Assembly (NCBI GenBank): GCA_963778525.1
Contig: CAVZUJ010000005.1
Span: 193,536 to 257,535, forward strand
Direction of reading: 5' to 3'
DNA: 64,000 bases
Source: Schlegelella_A sp963778525
GTDB taxonomy: Bacteria > Pseudomonadota > Gammaproteobacteria > Burkholderiales > Burkholderiaceae_C
Of this stretch, positions 41,468 through 49,688 are shown one piece after another. The translations under genes were made by a program, and so were the position numbers. The first letter of the stretch is position 1. Every line of letters starts with the position of its first letter. The notes under the pieces are model-generated. The model ran no database searches. It saw only the letters and a list, made by a program, of their open reading frames with translations, and was not told where the DNA came from.

Positions 41468-42703
41468 ATGACTAGACTCTCGAAACGGTCCTTCGTCCAA
41501 CTCGCCGGCTGGAGCTCGCTCGCGTTGCTGACCGCGCTGGCCGGCTGCAGCAAGAAGGAAGAAACGACGACGACCACGAACACGACGCCGGCAGGCTCCA
41601 CGACGACCACGACCACCACCACGTCGAGCACCACGATGTCGGCGTCCGCCCCGGCGTCCGCGGCGCCGGTGGCCGGCGCCGCCAGCGCCCCGCTCAAGGT
41701 CGCCTTCGCCTACGTCGGCCCGGTCGGCGACGGCGGCTGGACGTTCGCACACGACAACGCGCGCAAGGCGCTGCAGGAGCATTTCGGCGACAAGATCGTC
41801 ACCAGCTTCGTCGAGAAGGTGCCCGAAGGGGCCGACGCCGAGCGCGTGTTCCGCGACATGGCCAGCCAGGGCAACAAGCTCATCTTCGGCACGACCTTCG
41901 GCTACATGGAGCCGATGCAGAAGGCCGCCGCCGACCTGCCCGACGTCAAGTTCGAGCACGCGACCGGCTACAAGACCGCGCCCAACATGCGCACCTACGA
42001 CAGCCGCACCTACGAAGGCGCCTACATGGCCGGCGTGATCGCCGGCGGCATGACCAAGACCAACGTCCTCGGCGTCGTCGGCTCGGTGCCGATTCCCGAG
42101 GTGATCCGCAACATCGACAGCTTCACGATGGGCGCGCTCTCGGTCAACCCGAAGATCAAGACCAAGGTCGTCTGGGTCAACGAGTGGTTCAACCCGCCGA
42201 AGGAAACCGACGCGGCGCAGTCGCTCATCAACGGCGGCGCCGACGTGCTGATGCAGAACACCGACTCCTCGGCCGTGCTGCAGACCGCGGGCAAGGCCGG
42301 CAAGTACGCCTTCGGCTGGGATTCCGACATGCACGCCTACGCGCCCGAAGCGCATCTGGCGTCGGCCGTCGTGAACTGGGCGCCGTACTACATCAATGCC
42401 ACGCAGGACGTGCTCGACGGCACGTGGAAGGGCGACCAACGCTCCTGGTGGGGCGTCAAGGAAGGCGCGATCGACATCGTCTCGATTTCCGACAAGGTGC
42501 CCGCCGAACTGAAGGCCAAGCTCGATACCGTCAAGGCCGGCCTGAAGGACGGCAGCTTCGCGATCTGGAAAGGCCCGATCACCAGCAACACCGGCAAGGT
42601 CGAGGTCGCGGCCGGCACGACGGCCGACGACAAGTTCCTCGGCGGCATCAACTTCTTCGTCAAGGGCGTGGAAGGCTCGGTTCCGGGCGGCGACAAGAAG
42701 TAG
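41468..42703 (+). CDS. BMP-family substrate-binding lipoprotein (purine nucleoside/purine receptor)
   Basis: A 411-residue lipoprotein. The signal ends in the lipobox LAGCSKKEE, followed by a strikingly Thr-rich linker (about residues 30-60) and an Ala/Ser/Pro stretch before the folded domain starts at KVAFAYVGPVGDGGWTFAHD. GTTFGYMEPMQKAA and DSRTYEGAYMAGVIAGGM are typical of the Med/BMP family. The family binds nucleosides or, in some members, free purines. It is cotranscribed with the permeases and is 10 bases ahead of the adenine/adenosine deaminase gene. The linker probably tethers the receptor at a distance from the membrane. Confidence 0.9.
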   Translation: MTRLSKRSFVQLAGWSSLALLTALAGCSKKEETTTTTNTTPAGSTTTTTTTTSSTTMSASAPASAAPVAGAASAPLKVAFAYVGPVGDGGWTFAHDNARKALQEHFGDKIVTSFVEKVPEGADAERVFRDMASQGNKLIFGTTFGYMEPMQKAAADLPDVKFEHATGYKTAPNMRTYDSRTYEGAYMAGVIAGGMTKTNVLGVVGSVPIPEVIRNIDSFTMGALSVNPKIKTKVVWVNEWFNPPKETDAAQSLINGGADVLMQNTDSSAVLQTAGKAGKYAFGWDSDMHAYAPEAHLASAVVNWAPYYINATQDVLDGTWKGDQRSWWGVKEGAIDIVSISDKVPAELKAKLDTVKAGLKDGSFAIWKGPITSNTGKVEVAAGTTADDKFLGGINFFVKGVEGSVPGGDKK

Positions 42704-42713
42704 GGCGCGCACG

Positions 42714-43752
42714 ATGGAATTCGGCGTCGTCGCGCGGCCGCGGCTGCTGGAGCTGCTGCGCACGATGCCGAAGGCCGAGCTGCATATCCATATCGAGGGC
42801 TCGCTCGAGCCCGAGCTGATCTTCGCGCTGGCGAAGAAGAACGGCGTGGCGCTGGCTTATCCCAGCGTCGAGGCCCTGCGCGCGGCCTACGCCTTCAGCG
42901 ACCTGCAGAGCTTTCTCGACATCTACTACGCCGGCGCCAGCGTCCTGCTGCACGAGAGCGATTTCGAGGCGATGGCGATGGCGTATTTCGAGCGCGCCGC
43001 TCGCCGACAACGTCGTCCACGCCGAGATCTTCTTCGATCCGCAGACGCATACCGCGCGCGGCGTGGCGATGGGCACGGTGATCCGCGGCCTGGCCCGCGC
43101 CTGCGAGCGCGCCGAGCGCGAGCTCGGCATCACGAGCGCGCTCATCCTCTGCTTCCTGCGCCACCTGAGCGAAGACGAAGCCATCGCCACCTTGCGCGAT
43201 GCGCTGCCGTATCGCGAGCACTTCATCGGCGTCGGCCTCGACAGCAGCGAGCGCGGCCATCCGCCCGAGAAGTTCGCGCGTGTCTTCGACGAGGCCGGCC
43301 GGCTCGGCCTGCATCGCGTCGCCCACGCCGGCGAGGAAGGGCCGCCGGCCTACATCGAGAGCGCGCTCGACGTGCTGCATGCCGAGCGCATCGATCACGG
43401 CGTGCGCTGCGTCGAGAGCCCGGCGCTGATGAAGCGGCTCGCCGAAGAAGGCGTGGCGCTCACGGTCTGCCCGCTGTCGAACCTGAAGCTGCGCGTCTTC
43501 GACACGCTCGACAAGCACAACCTCGCCGACCTCCTCGCCGCCGGCATCAAGGCGACCATCAATTCCGACGACCCGGCGTATTTCGGCGGCTACATCAACG
43601 CCAACTTCATCGCCACTTTCGAGGCCCTGCCGCAGCTCGGCGCGGCCGAGGCCCACGCCCTGGCGGGCAACAGCTTCGATGCGAGCTTTTGCGACGCGGA
43701 CTCGAAACGCGCCTGGCGGGCCCGGCTCGACGGCGTCTTCGCCTCCGCCTGA
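42714..43752 (+). CDS. Adenosine/adenine deaminase (one frameshift)
   Basis: About 345 residues after joining two frames near 42997, where an extra base in a GCGCCGC stretch breaks the reading between YFERA and LADNVVHAEIFFDPQTHT. The zinc ligands H24 and H26 sit in AELHIHIEGS, followed later by HRVAHAGEEGPPAY, ERIDHGVRCVES, and the catalytic NSDDPAYFGGY. The layout (short N terminus and the EIFFDPQTHT block) fits the adenine deaminase branch, so adenine to hypoxanthine is likely; adenosine is the alternative. It is the last gene of the purine importer operon. Confidence 0.85.
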
Positions 43753-43794
43753 CAGCGGGGACGAAGCACCGGCAAGGCGACAATCCTCCAGCGC

Positions 43795-44571
43795 ATGGCC
43801 GGACTGGAACACCTTCTCTTCGATCCGCAGACGTGGATCGCCCTGGCGACGCTGACGGCGCTCGAGCTCGTGCTCGGCATCGACAACATCGTCTTCATCT
43901 CGATCCTCGTCGACAGGCTGCCGCCAGAGCAGCAGAAGCGGGCGCGCCTGATCGGCCTGTTCCTGGCGATGTTCATGCGCGTCGGCCTGCTGCTCGTGAT
44001 CTCGTGGATCATCGGCCTGACGGCGCCGCTCTTCAACATCGGCAGGGACGTCTCGGGCCGCGACCTGATCCTGATCGGCGGTGGCCTGTTCCTGATCTGG
44101 AAGAGCACCGGCGAGATCCACGAGGCGATCGAAGGCGACTCCCGGCACGAGCGGGCGGCGACGAAGGCGAACTTCGCGGCCGTGATCGTGCAGATCATCA
44201 TCATCGACATGGTGTTCTCGCTCGACTCGATCATCACCGCCGTCGGCATGGTCGACCACGTCGCGGTGATGATCGCGGCGGTCATCGCGTCGGTGGCCAT
44301 GATGATGCTGTTCTCGGGCGCGATCGGCCGCTTCGTCAGCCACCACCCGACGATCAAGATGCTGGCGCTCGCCTTTCTCGTCGTCATCGGCGTGGTCCTG
44401 ATCGCCGAGGGCTTCGGGCTGCATGTGCCCAAGGGCTACATCTACTTCTCGATGGCCTTCGCGCTCGGCGTCGAGTCGCTCAACATCTGGTCGCGCAAGC
44501 GCGCGAAGAAGGCGGCGCGCCCGAATTCGACATCCGCCGACCTCGGTGGGCACGGCGGCTCGACGCCCTGA
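43795..44571 (+). CDS. TerC-family integral membrane protein
   Basis: A 258-residue protein with about seven membrane segments. The family motif LELVLGIDNIVFISILVDRL appears near residue 22 and again in modified form at DMVFSLDSIITAVGMV near residue 140; the paired acidic residues in membrane helices are the family hallmark. TerC-type proteins are implicated in metal (manganese) homeostasis and tellurite resistance; the exact role here is unknown. It starts 42 bases after the deaminase and 12 bases before the GST gene, so it may be read from the same transcript. Confidence 0.9.
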   Translation: MAGLEHLLFDPQTWIALATLTALELVLGIDNIVFISILVDRLPPEQQKRARLIGLFLAMFMRVGLLLVISWIIGLTAPLFNIGRDVSGRDLILIGGGLFLIWKSTGEIHEAIEGDSRHERAATKANFAAVIVQIIIIDMVFSLDSIITAVGMVDHVAVMIAAVIASVAMMMLFSGAIGRFVSHHPTIKMLALAFLVVIGVVLIAEGFGLHVPKGYIYFSMAFALGVESLNIWSRKRAKKAARPNSTSADLGGHGGSTP

Positions 44572-44583
44572 ACGGAGAACCCG

Positions 44584-45216
44584 ATGGCCAACGATCGCAA
44601 GCTGATCCTCTATCACTCGCCGCAGTCGCGCTCGGTCGGCGCCCTGATCCTGCTCGAGGAGCTGGGCGCCGACTACGAGCTGCGCGCGATCGACCTCGGC
44701 AAGGGCGAGCAGCGCCAGGCGGCCTACCTCGCCGTCAACCCGATGGGCAAGGTGCCGGCCATCGTGCACGACGGCGCGGTCGTCACCGAGCAAGGTGCGG
44801 TCTATGCCTACGCCGCCGACCTGTATCCGGAGGCGGGCATCACGCCCGCCATCGGCGATCCGCTGCGCGGACCGTACCTGCGCTGGTTGTTCTTCTATGG
44901 CTCGTCGTTCGAGCCGGCGGTGGTCGATCGCTCGATGAAGCGCGAGCCCGCGCCGCCGTCGACCTCGCCTTACGGCGACTTCGACACCACCATCAAGACG
45001 CTGCTCGACCAGCTTGGCGACGGCCCGTACCTGCTCGGCGAACGCTTCACCGCGGTCGACGTGCTGTGGGGCACGGCATTGCGCTGGATGACGATGTTCA
45101 AGCTCGTGGCCGAGACGCCCGCGGTCAATGCCTACGTCGCGCGCATGGGCGCGCGCCCGGCCGCCCAGCGCGCTGCGAGGATCGACGCCGACATCCTGGC
45201 GGCACGCGGCAAGTAG
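44584..45216 (+). CDS. Glutathione S-transferase family protein
   Basis: A 210-residue cytosolic protein. The thioredoxin-like N-terminal domain reads LILYHSPQSRSVGALILLEE, with the cis-Pro turn in NPMGKVPAIVHDG (residues 52-64) and the E-Q glutathione-binding pair in VVTEQGAVYAY. The C-terminal helical domain includes GERFTAVDVLWGTALRW, the N-capping box. The ATG has GGAG upstream. Substrate unknown. Confidence 0.92.
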   Translation: MANDRKLILYHSPQSRSVGALILLEELGADYELRAIDLGKGEQRQAAYLAVNPMGKVPAIVHDGAVVTEQGAVYAYAADLYPEAGITPAIGDPLRGPYLRWLFFYGSSFEPAVVDRSMKREPAPPSTSPYGDFDTTIKTLLDQLGDGPYLLGERFTAVDVLWGTALRWMTMFKLVAETPAVNAYVARMGARPAAQRAARIDADILAARGK

Positions 45217-45352
45217 CTTCCGTGCGGCGGCGCGAACTCGTCCGAGGGCGCCATCTGCTGGCCGCGTTCGCCTGGACCTGGGCCCTGGCCGTCGCCGCGC
45301 CGGCAACAGCCGCCGATGCCGATGACGGCGGCGCAGAGCGGCTGAGGCCGCC

Positions 45353-45586
45353 TCAGCGCGGCGCGGCGCGGCGCTCGAAGGGGCCGCGATCGGGGCGTGT
45401 CATTTCGTGGGCGATGAACTCGGCCGCGTCGTCGGGGCCCATGGCGCGGGTGCGCTCGAAGGCGTAGACATCCTTGGCCAGCCGCCGGGCTTCGGCCGTG
45501 GTGATCGCATCGTCGAGCTCGGCCAGGCGCCGGGCGCAACGCTCGCACCAGGCGTCCCACTCGAGCGCTCCCGCTTCTTTCTGCAT
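45353..45586 (-). CDS. Small conserved-looking hypothetical protein
   Basis: A 77-residue protein with a strong AAGGAG site before the ATG at 45586. It begins MQKEAGALEWDAWCERCARR, with a CxxC-like pair (C14, C17), and is helical throughout, with no signal peptide. The CERC pair might bind metal or be redox active, but only two cysteines are seen. I do not recognise the family. It is divergent from the methyltransferase gene by 156 bases. Confidence 0.65.
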   Translation of the reverse strand: MQKEAGALEWDAWCERCARRLAELDDAITTAEARRLAKDVYAFERTRAMGPDDAAEFIAHEMTRPDRGPFERRAAPR

Positions 45587-45742
45587 CCTGGCTCCTTCGG
45601 AGACGGTAAAAGGCGACGGTATCGGACGGCGAAAAGCATGCCCGACTCGTCGCGCCGGCGCAATAGCATTCAGCCGCAGCGGCCGACCGCTCGTCCGCGC
45701 ATCGGCAAGCCGCACGCCTGCCCGGATGAGGCACGATACGGG

Positions 45743-46378
45743 ATGACTTCGACCCCCGAGGAGCTCGCCCGCATCGCGGCGCAGACGCTGGCTCACTACA
45801 GTGCGCGGGTCGACGACTTCTGGGCCGGCACGCGCGACCACGACGTCAGCCAGAACATCGCCGCGCTGCTGCGGCACATTCGTGCGAATCCGCCCTTCTC
45901 GCTTCTCGACCTCGGCTGCGGCCCGGGCCGCGACCTGAAGACATTTGCCGAGCTCGGCCACGCCGCCATCGGCCTCGAGGGCGAGCCGCGCTTCGCCGAC
46001 ATGGCGCGCAGCCACAGCGGCTGCGAGGTCTGGACGCAGAACCTGTTCGACATGCATCTGCCGCCGGCGAAGTTCGACGGCGTGTTCGCCAATGCCGTGC
46101 TCTTCCACGTGCCCTCGTCGGTGCTGCCGCGGATCCTGCAGCAGCTGCACGCGACGCTGAGGGAAGGGGGTGTGCTCTTCAGCTCGAACCCACGCGGCGA
46201 GGGCCAGGAGGGCTGGCGCAGCGGCCGCTACGGCACCTGGCACGACCTGCCGGGCTGGCGCGCCTACCTCGGCGCGGCCGGCTTCACCGAGCTGGAGCAC
46301 TACTACCGGCCCGAGGGCCTGGCGCGCGAGCAGCAGCCTTGGCTGGCGAGCGTCTGGCGCAAGGGCGCAGCAGACTAG
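45743..46378 (+). CDS. Class I SAM-dependent methyltransferase
   Basis: A 211-residue cytosolic enzyme. LLDLGCGPGRDLKTFAELGH at about residues 54-73 is motif I for SAM binding; GLEGEPRFADMAR is the acidic motif II region; and FDGVFANAVLFHVP is motif III/IV. The C-terminal half ends with FTELEHYYRPEG, as in the ubiE-like branch. The ATG at 45743 is chosen because coding character starts there. Methyl acceptor unknown. It converges with a small lipoprotein gene, overlapping by four bases. Confidence 0.88.
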   Translation: MTSTPEELARIAAQTLAHYSARVDDFWAGTRDHDVSQNIAALLRHIRANPPFSLLDLGCGPGRDLKTFAELGHAAIGLEGEPRFADMARSHSGCEVWTQNLFDMHLPPAKFDGVFANAVLFHVPSSVLPRILQQLHATLREGGVLFSSNPRGEGQEGWRSGRYGTWHDLPGWRAYLGAAGFTELEHYYRPEGLAREQQPWLASVWRKGAAD

Positions 46379-46524
46379 CCCTGGCCGCGCCTGTCGTAGT
46401 TCTTGCCCGAGCCGCAGTAGGCCGGCGGGTGACAGATGTCATCACTACCGGCGGGAATGGCGACGGCGCACGCGGACAGGAGCCAGGTTGCGCCGACGAT
46501 GGCGAGCAGGAGTCGGTACGTCAT
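46375..46524 (-). CDS. Small lipoprotein
   Basis: A 49-residue lipoprotein precursor with an AAGGAAGG site. The signal peptide is MTYRLLLAIVGATWLLSAC, with lipobox LSAC at residues 16-19. The mature peptide of about 31 residues includes two more cysteines (ICHPPAYCGS) and ends KNYDRRGQG. Function unknown. The stop overlaps the methyltransferase stop on the other strand by four bases. Confidence 0.7.
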   Translation of the reverse strand: MTYRLLLAIVGATWLLSACAVAIPAGSDDICHPPAYCGSGKNYDRRGQG

Positions 46525-46605
46525 GCCTTCCTTTGGCTTGAGTCGGGCGAGTGTAAATCGCGAGAATACGAAGATGCAGGTCGTCGAGATTCCCGGATCG
46601 CCGTG

Positions 46606-47229
46606 ATGTCGATCCTGCTGCGTCCGGACGATGCGCTCGCCTGCTACGTCTTCGCGCACGGCGCCGGCGCCGGCATGCGGCACGCCTTCATGGCCGCCTT
46701 TGCCGAAGGCCTGGCCGAGCGCCGCATCGCGACCCTGCGCTACGACTTTCCGTTCATGGAGAAGGGCTCGAAGCGGCCCGATCCGCCGGCAGTGGCGCAT
46801 GCCGCCGTGCGCGCCGCGGTCACCGAAGCGAACGCGCTGTGCGAAGGTCTGCCGCTCTTTGCCGGCGGCAAGTCGTTCGGCGGACGCATGACGTCGCAAG
46901 CTCAGGCCCGGCTGCCGCTGCCTGGCGTGCGCGGCCTCGTTTTCGTCGGCTTTCCCTTGCATCCGGCCGGCAAGCCCGGGCTCGACCGGGCCGAACATCT
47001 TTCGGAGGTTGCGCTGCCGATGCTCTTCCTGCAAGGCACGCGTGACGAGTTGGCCGATCTCGCCTTGATCGACGGCGTGGTGAGAGGCCTCGGCGAGCGC
47101 GCCACGCTTGCCCTCTTCGACGACGCCGATCACGCCTTCCACGTGCGCGCTCGCAGCGGACGCAACGACGTGCAGGTGCGCGAGGCGATGCTCGACCGCA
47201 TCGCCGAGTGGATCGTGGCGCGCTGCTGA
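46606..47229 (+). CDS. Alpha/beta hydrolase of the KANL3/Tex30-like group
   Basis: A 207-residue hydrolase. HGAGAGMRHAFMAAFAEGLA near the start, the nucleophile S90 in AGGKSFGGRM, the acid in LQGTRDELAD, and the histidine in DDADHAFHVRARSG match the KANL3/Tex30 dienelactone-hydrolase-like family. It is probably a cytosolic esterase or amidase of unknown substrate. I chose the ATG at 46606 because no better start precedes the conserved region. There is no signal peptide. Confidence 0.85.
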   Translation: MSILLRPDDALACYVFAHGAGAGMRHAFMAAFAEGLAERRIATLRYDFPFMEKGSKRPDPPAVAHAAVRAAVTEANALCEGLPLFAGGKSFGGRMTSQAQARLPLPGVRGLVFVGFPLHPAGKPGLDRAEHLSEVALPMLFLQGTRDELADLALIDGVVRGLGERATLALFDDADHAFHVRARSGRNDVQVREAMLDRIAEWIVARC

Positions 47230-47325
47230 ACGCGCTCGCGGCTGTCCCCATTCAAGGGGAAAGACGCAGCGGCTCGCGCTGCCTACAGTGCGCTGCGCGT
47301 CGTCCTCTGCGGCGTGGAGAGCATC

Positions 47326-48141
47326 ATGAATTCCATCCATCCGAAGTCCCGGCCCTGGCGCATCGGCCTGATCGTTCCGAGCTCGAACACGACGATGGAG
47401 GCCGAGATCCCGGCGCTCCTGGAGCGGCAGAGCGCCGCCGACGGCAGCCGCTTCACGTTCCATGCCACGCGTCTTCGGATGCGCCACTCCGGGGCCGACG
47501 CGTTGCAGGCAATGAACGATGCGGCGGGCGATGCCGTCGATGCGCTGTGCGACGCGCAGATGGACATCGTGCTCTATGGCTGCATGGTGGCTGCAATGTC
47601 CGGCGGCAAGACTTCGGTGACCGAGATCGGCCAGCGCCTGGCGCGGCGTGCCAATCACATGCGCTCGTTGCCGGTCTCGATGGTCACCAGCGCCGATGCG
47701 CTGATCCGCGCCTTGCACTCGCTCGGCGCCCGGAGCGTCTCGATGATCGCGCCGTACCGCAAGGAGCTGACTGGCAAGGTCGCCTCGACCTTCGAGGAGC
47801 ACGGCATCGCGGTGCGTGAGGCGCTCTCGCTCGATATCGCCGACGACGTCGCCGTCGGCCGGCTCGATCAGCAGATGCTGCTGTCGATGGCCTGCGAAAT
47901 GGATCTCGCGAACTCCGACGCGCTGGTGCTCTCGGCTGGCGTGCAGATGCCGTCGCTCGAGGTCCTCGATTCGGTCGAGCAACTGCTCGGCCTGCCGGTC
48001 GTGAGCGCGGCAAGTGCCAGCGTCTGGGCCTTGCTGCACAAGCTGCGCATCGAGCCGAAGGTGAAGGCCGCCGGCTGGCTGCTGCGCAGCTCGTGCAAGC
48101 ACGGGCTCGTCGCTGTCGAACCGGAGCGCAAGGCGGCCTGA
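47326..48141 (+). CDS. Maleate isomerase/Asp-Glu racemase-family protein lacking the second catalytic Cys
   Basis: A 271-residue protein; the ATG at 47326 has GGAG six bases upstream. IGLIVPSSNTTMEAEIPALL is the typical opening of maleate cis-trans isomerases and arylmalonate decarboxylases. The first active cysteine, C86, is in LYGCMVAAMSGG. The second, usually in a VLSACVQMPSL-like segment, is replaced: the sequence is VLSAGVQMPSL, with Gly205. One active-site cysteine therefore appears missing, so the reaction may differ from racemisation/isomerisation. It stands alone as a gene; a weak hairpin follows it. Confidence 0.8.
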   Translation: MNSIHPKSRPWRIGLIVPSSNTTMEAEIPALLERQSAADGSRFTFHATRLRMRHSGADALQAMNDAAGDAVDALCDAQMDIVLYGCMVAAMSGGKTSVTEIGQRLARRANHMRSLPVSMVTSADALIRALHSLGARSVSMIAPYRKELTGKVASTFEEHGIAVREALSLDIADDVAVGRLDQQMLLSMACEMDLANSDALVLSAGVQMPSLEVLDSVEQLLGLPVVSAASASVWALLHKLRIEPKVKAAGWLLRSSCKHGLVAVEPERKAA

Positions 48142-48152
48142 AGCAAGACGAT

Positions 48153-48171
48153 CCCCGACCTGCGGGCGGGG
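48153..48171 (+). terminator. Weak hairpin downstream of the racemase-family gene
   Basis: CCCCGACC pairs with GGGCGGGG with one mismatch and a 3-base loop, 11 bases after the stop at 48141. The following sequence is TATTGC, so there is no U tract. A weak or factor-dependent terminator is possible. Confidence 0.3.
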
Positions 48172-48235
48172 TATTGCAGGGAACGCGGGGTGCGGCAATG
48201 AGGTAGCTTCGAGAGTCGTCGACAGGAGCACCTCC

Positions 48236-48709
48236 ATGCAGAAGATCACCCCCTTTCTCTGGTACGCCAAGGAGGCCGAAGAAGCGGCCAGGTTCTACGT
48301 CTCGATCTTTCCCGATTCGCGCATCGAAAAAGTCGTGGCCATGCCCACCGAATCACCGAGCGGTCCGGCGGGCTCGGTGAAGATCGTCGACTTCGTCCTC
48401 TTCGGCCAGCGCTTCACCGCCATGACCGCCGGGCCGCTCGATCCCTTCAACCATGCAGTCTCGTTCGTGGTGGACTGCGAAACACAGGACGAGCTCGACC
48501 GCTACTGGGACAAGCTGCTCGAGGGCGGCTCGGCCGAACAATGCGGTTGGTTGAAGGACCGCTACGGCCTGTCGTGGCAGATCGTGCCCACGCTCCTGCC
48601 CAAGCTCATGGCCGACCCCGACAAGGGGAAGGCAAAGCGGACCGCGGACGCGATGATGAAGATGGTCAAGATCGACATCGCGGCGTTGCAGAAGGCGCAC
48701 GCCGGCTAG
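48236..48709 (+). CDS. VOC-family PhnB-like protein
   Basis: A 157-residue protein with a GGAGCACC site. MQKITPFLWYAKEAEEAARF at the start, GQRFTAMTAGPLDPFNHAVS in the middle and KDRYGLSWQIVPTLLPKLM are the landmarks of the PhnB/3-demethylubiquinone-methyltransferase-like VOC group. Despite older names, members are mostly of unknown function, with a possible metal site formed by conserved His/Glu residues. Cytosolic. It converges on the Bug receptor gene 13 bases away. Confidence 0.92.
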   Translation: MQKITPFLWYAKEAEEAARFYVSIFPDSRIEKVVAMPTESPSGPAGSVKIVDFVLFGQRFTAMTAGPLDPFNHAVSFVVDCETQDELDRYWDKLLEGGSAEQCGWLKDRYGLSWQIVPTLLPKLMADPDKGKAKRTADAMMKMVKIDIAALQKAHAG

Positions 48710-48722
48710 CCGACGCGGCTCG

Positions 48723-49685
48723 CTACTCGAGCACGATCCCGGCATCCTTGACGAGCCTGGCCCACTTGTCCTGCTCTGCCCGGATGAAGCTGCCGAACTC
48801 GGCCGAACTGCCGCTGCCTGGCTCGGCGCCCTTGGCGATCAGGTCGTTGCGCACCTCCGGCAGCGCCAGCACCTTGTTGACGTCGTCGTGCAGCCTGGCA
48901 ATCACGGCCGGCGGCGTGCCCTTCGGCGCGAGCAGGCCGAACCAGCCCTGCGCGGTGTAGCCGGGCAGGCCGGAGCTGGCCACGGTCGGCAGGCTCGGCA
49001 GCGCCTCGAGCGGCCGGTCGCCGGTGACCGCGATGGCGCGCAGGCGGCCCGACTTGATCTGCGGGATCACCGTCTGCGTCGGCGCGAACATCAGCTCGAT
49101 CTGGCCGCCGAGCAGGTCGGTGAGCGCCTGGCCGGTGCCCTTGTACGGCACATGAACCATGTCGATGCCGGCCTGTGCCTTGAAGAGCTCGCCCGACAGG
49201 TGCGAGGCGGCGCCGATGCCTGACGAACCGAAGTGCAGCTTGCCCGGGTTGGCCTTGGCGTAGGCGATGAGCTCGCGCACGTTGGCGACGGGCACGCTGG
49301 CGTTCACGACCACCGTGTAGGCCTCGGCCGAGACCAGGGCCACCGGCGCCAGCTTGACGATGTTCTTCTCGGTGATGGCCGCGGTGGAAGCCATCACCAG
49401 CGTGTAGCCGTCGGGCGCGGCGTTGGCCACCTGCTCGGTGCCGATGTGGCCGCTGGCGCCTGGGTGGTTCTCGACGATCACGCTCTGGCCCCACATCGCG
49501 GCGAGGCGCGGCGCAAGCACGCGTGCCAGCGTATCGGCGCCGCCGGCCGGCGCGAATGGCACGATGATGGTGACGTTCCTCGACGGGAACGCCTGCCCGA
49601 AGACCGGCGCGCAAGCGAACGGCAAGAGTGCGCACAGCAGCGCGCGCGCCAGGACTCGCAGAAGGCAGCTTTGCATGAAGTTCAT
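48723..49685 (-). CDS. Bug-family substrate-binding protein with a shortened loop
   Basis: A 320-residue periplasmic receptor with a Sec signal ending at PVFGQAFPSR. Landmarks include VTIIVPFAPAGGADTLARVL, NHPGASGHIGTEQVA, PDGYTLVMAS, the HVPYKGTGQALTDLLGGQIE block and a C-terminal helix. Compared with the other Bug proteins here, the segment between AAITEKN and LAPVALVS is about 8-10 residues shorter, missing most of the usual LYPALPYD-type loop. It is three bases from the FAH gene and cotranscribed with it. It is an orphan receptor without TctAB. The short loop may alter ligand binding or may be a lesion. Confidence 0.88.
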   Translation of the reverse strand: MNFMQSCLLRVLARALLCALLPFACAPVFGQAFPSRNVTIIVPFAPAGGADTLARVLAPRLAAMWGQSVIVENHPGASGHIGTEQVANAAPDGYTLVMASTAAITEKNIVKLAPVALVSAEAYTVVVNASVPVANVRELIAYAKANPGKLHFGSSGIGAASHLSGELFKAQAGIDMVHVPYKGTGQALTDLLGGQIELMFAPTQTVIPQIKSGRLRAIAVTGDRPLEALPSLPTVASSGLPGYTAQGWFGLLAPKGTPPAVIARLHDDVNKVLALPEVRNDLIAKGAEPGSGSSAEFGSFIRAEQDKWARLVKDAGIVLE

Positions 49686-49688
49686 CCT

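Noticed and set aside
46375..48270. 631-codon minus-strand open frame covering the hydrolase and racemase genes
   Set aside because: Only its last 49 codons (the small lipoprotein with its own ribosome site) look real; the rest is antisense.
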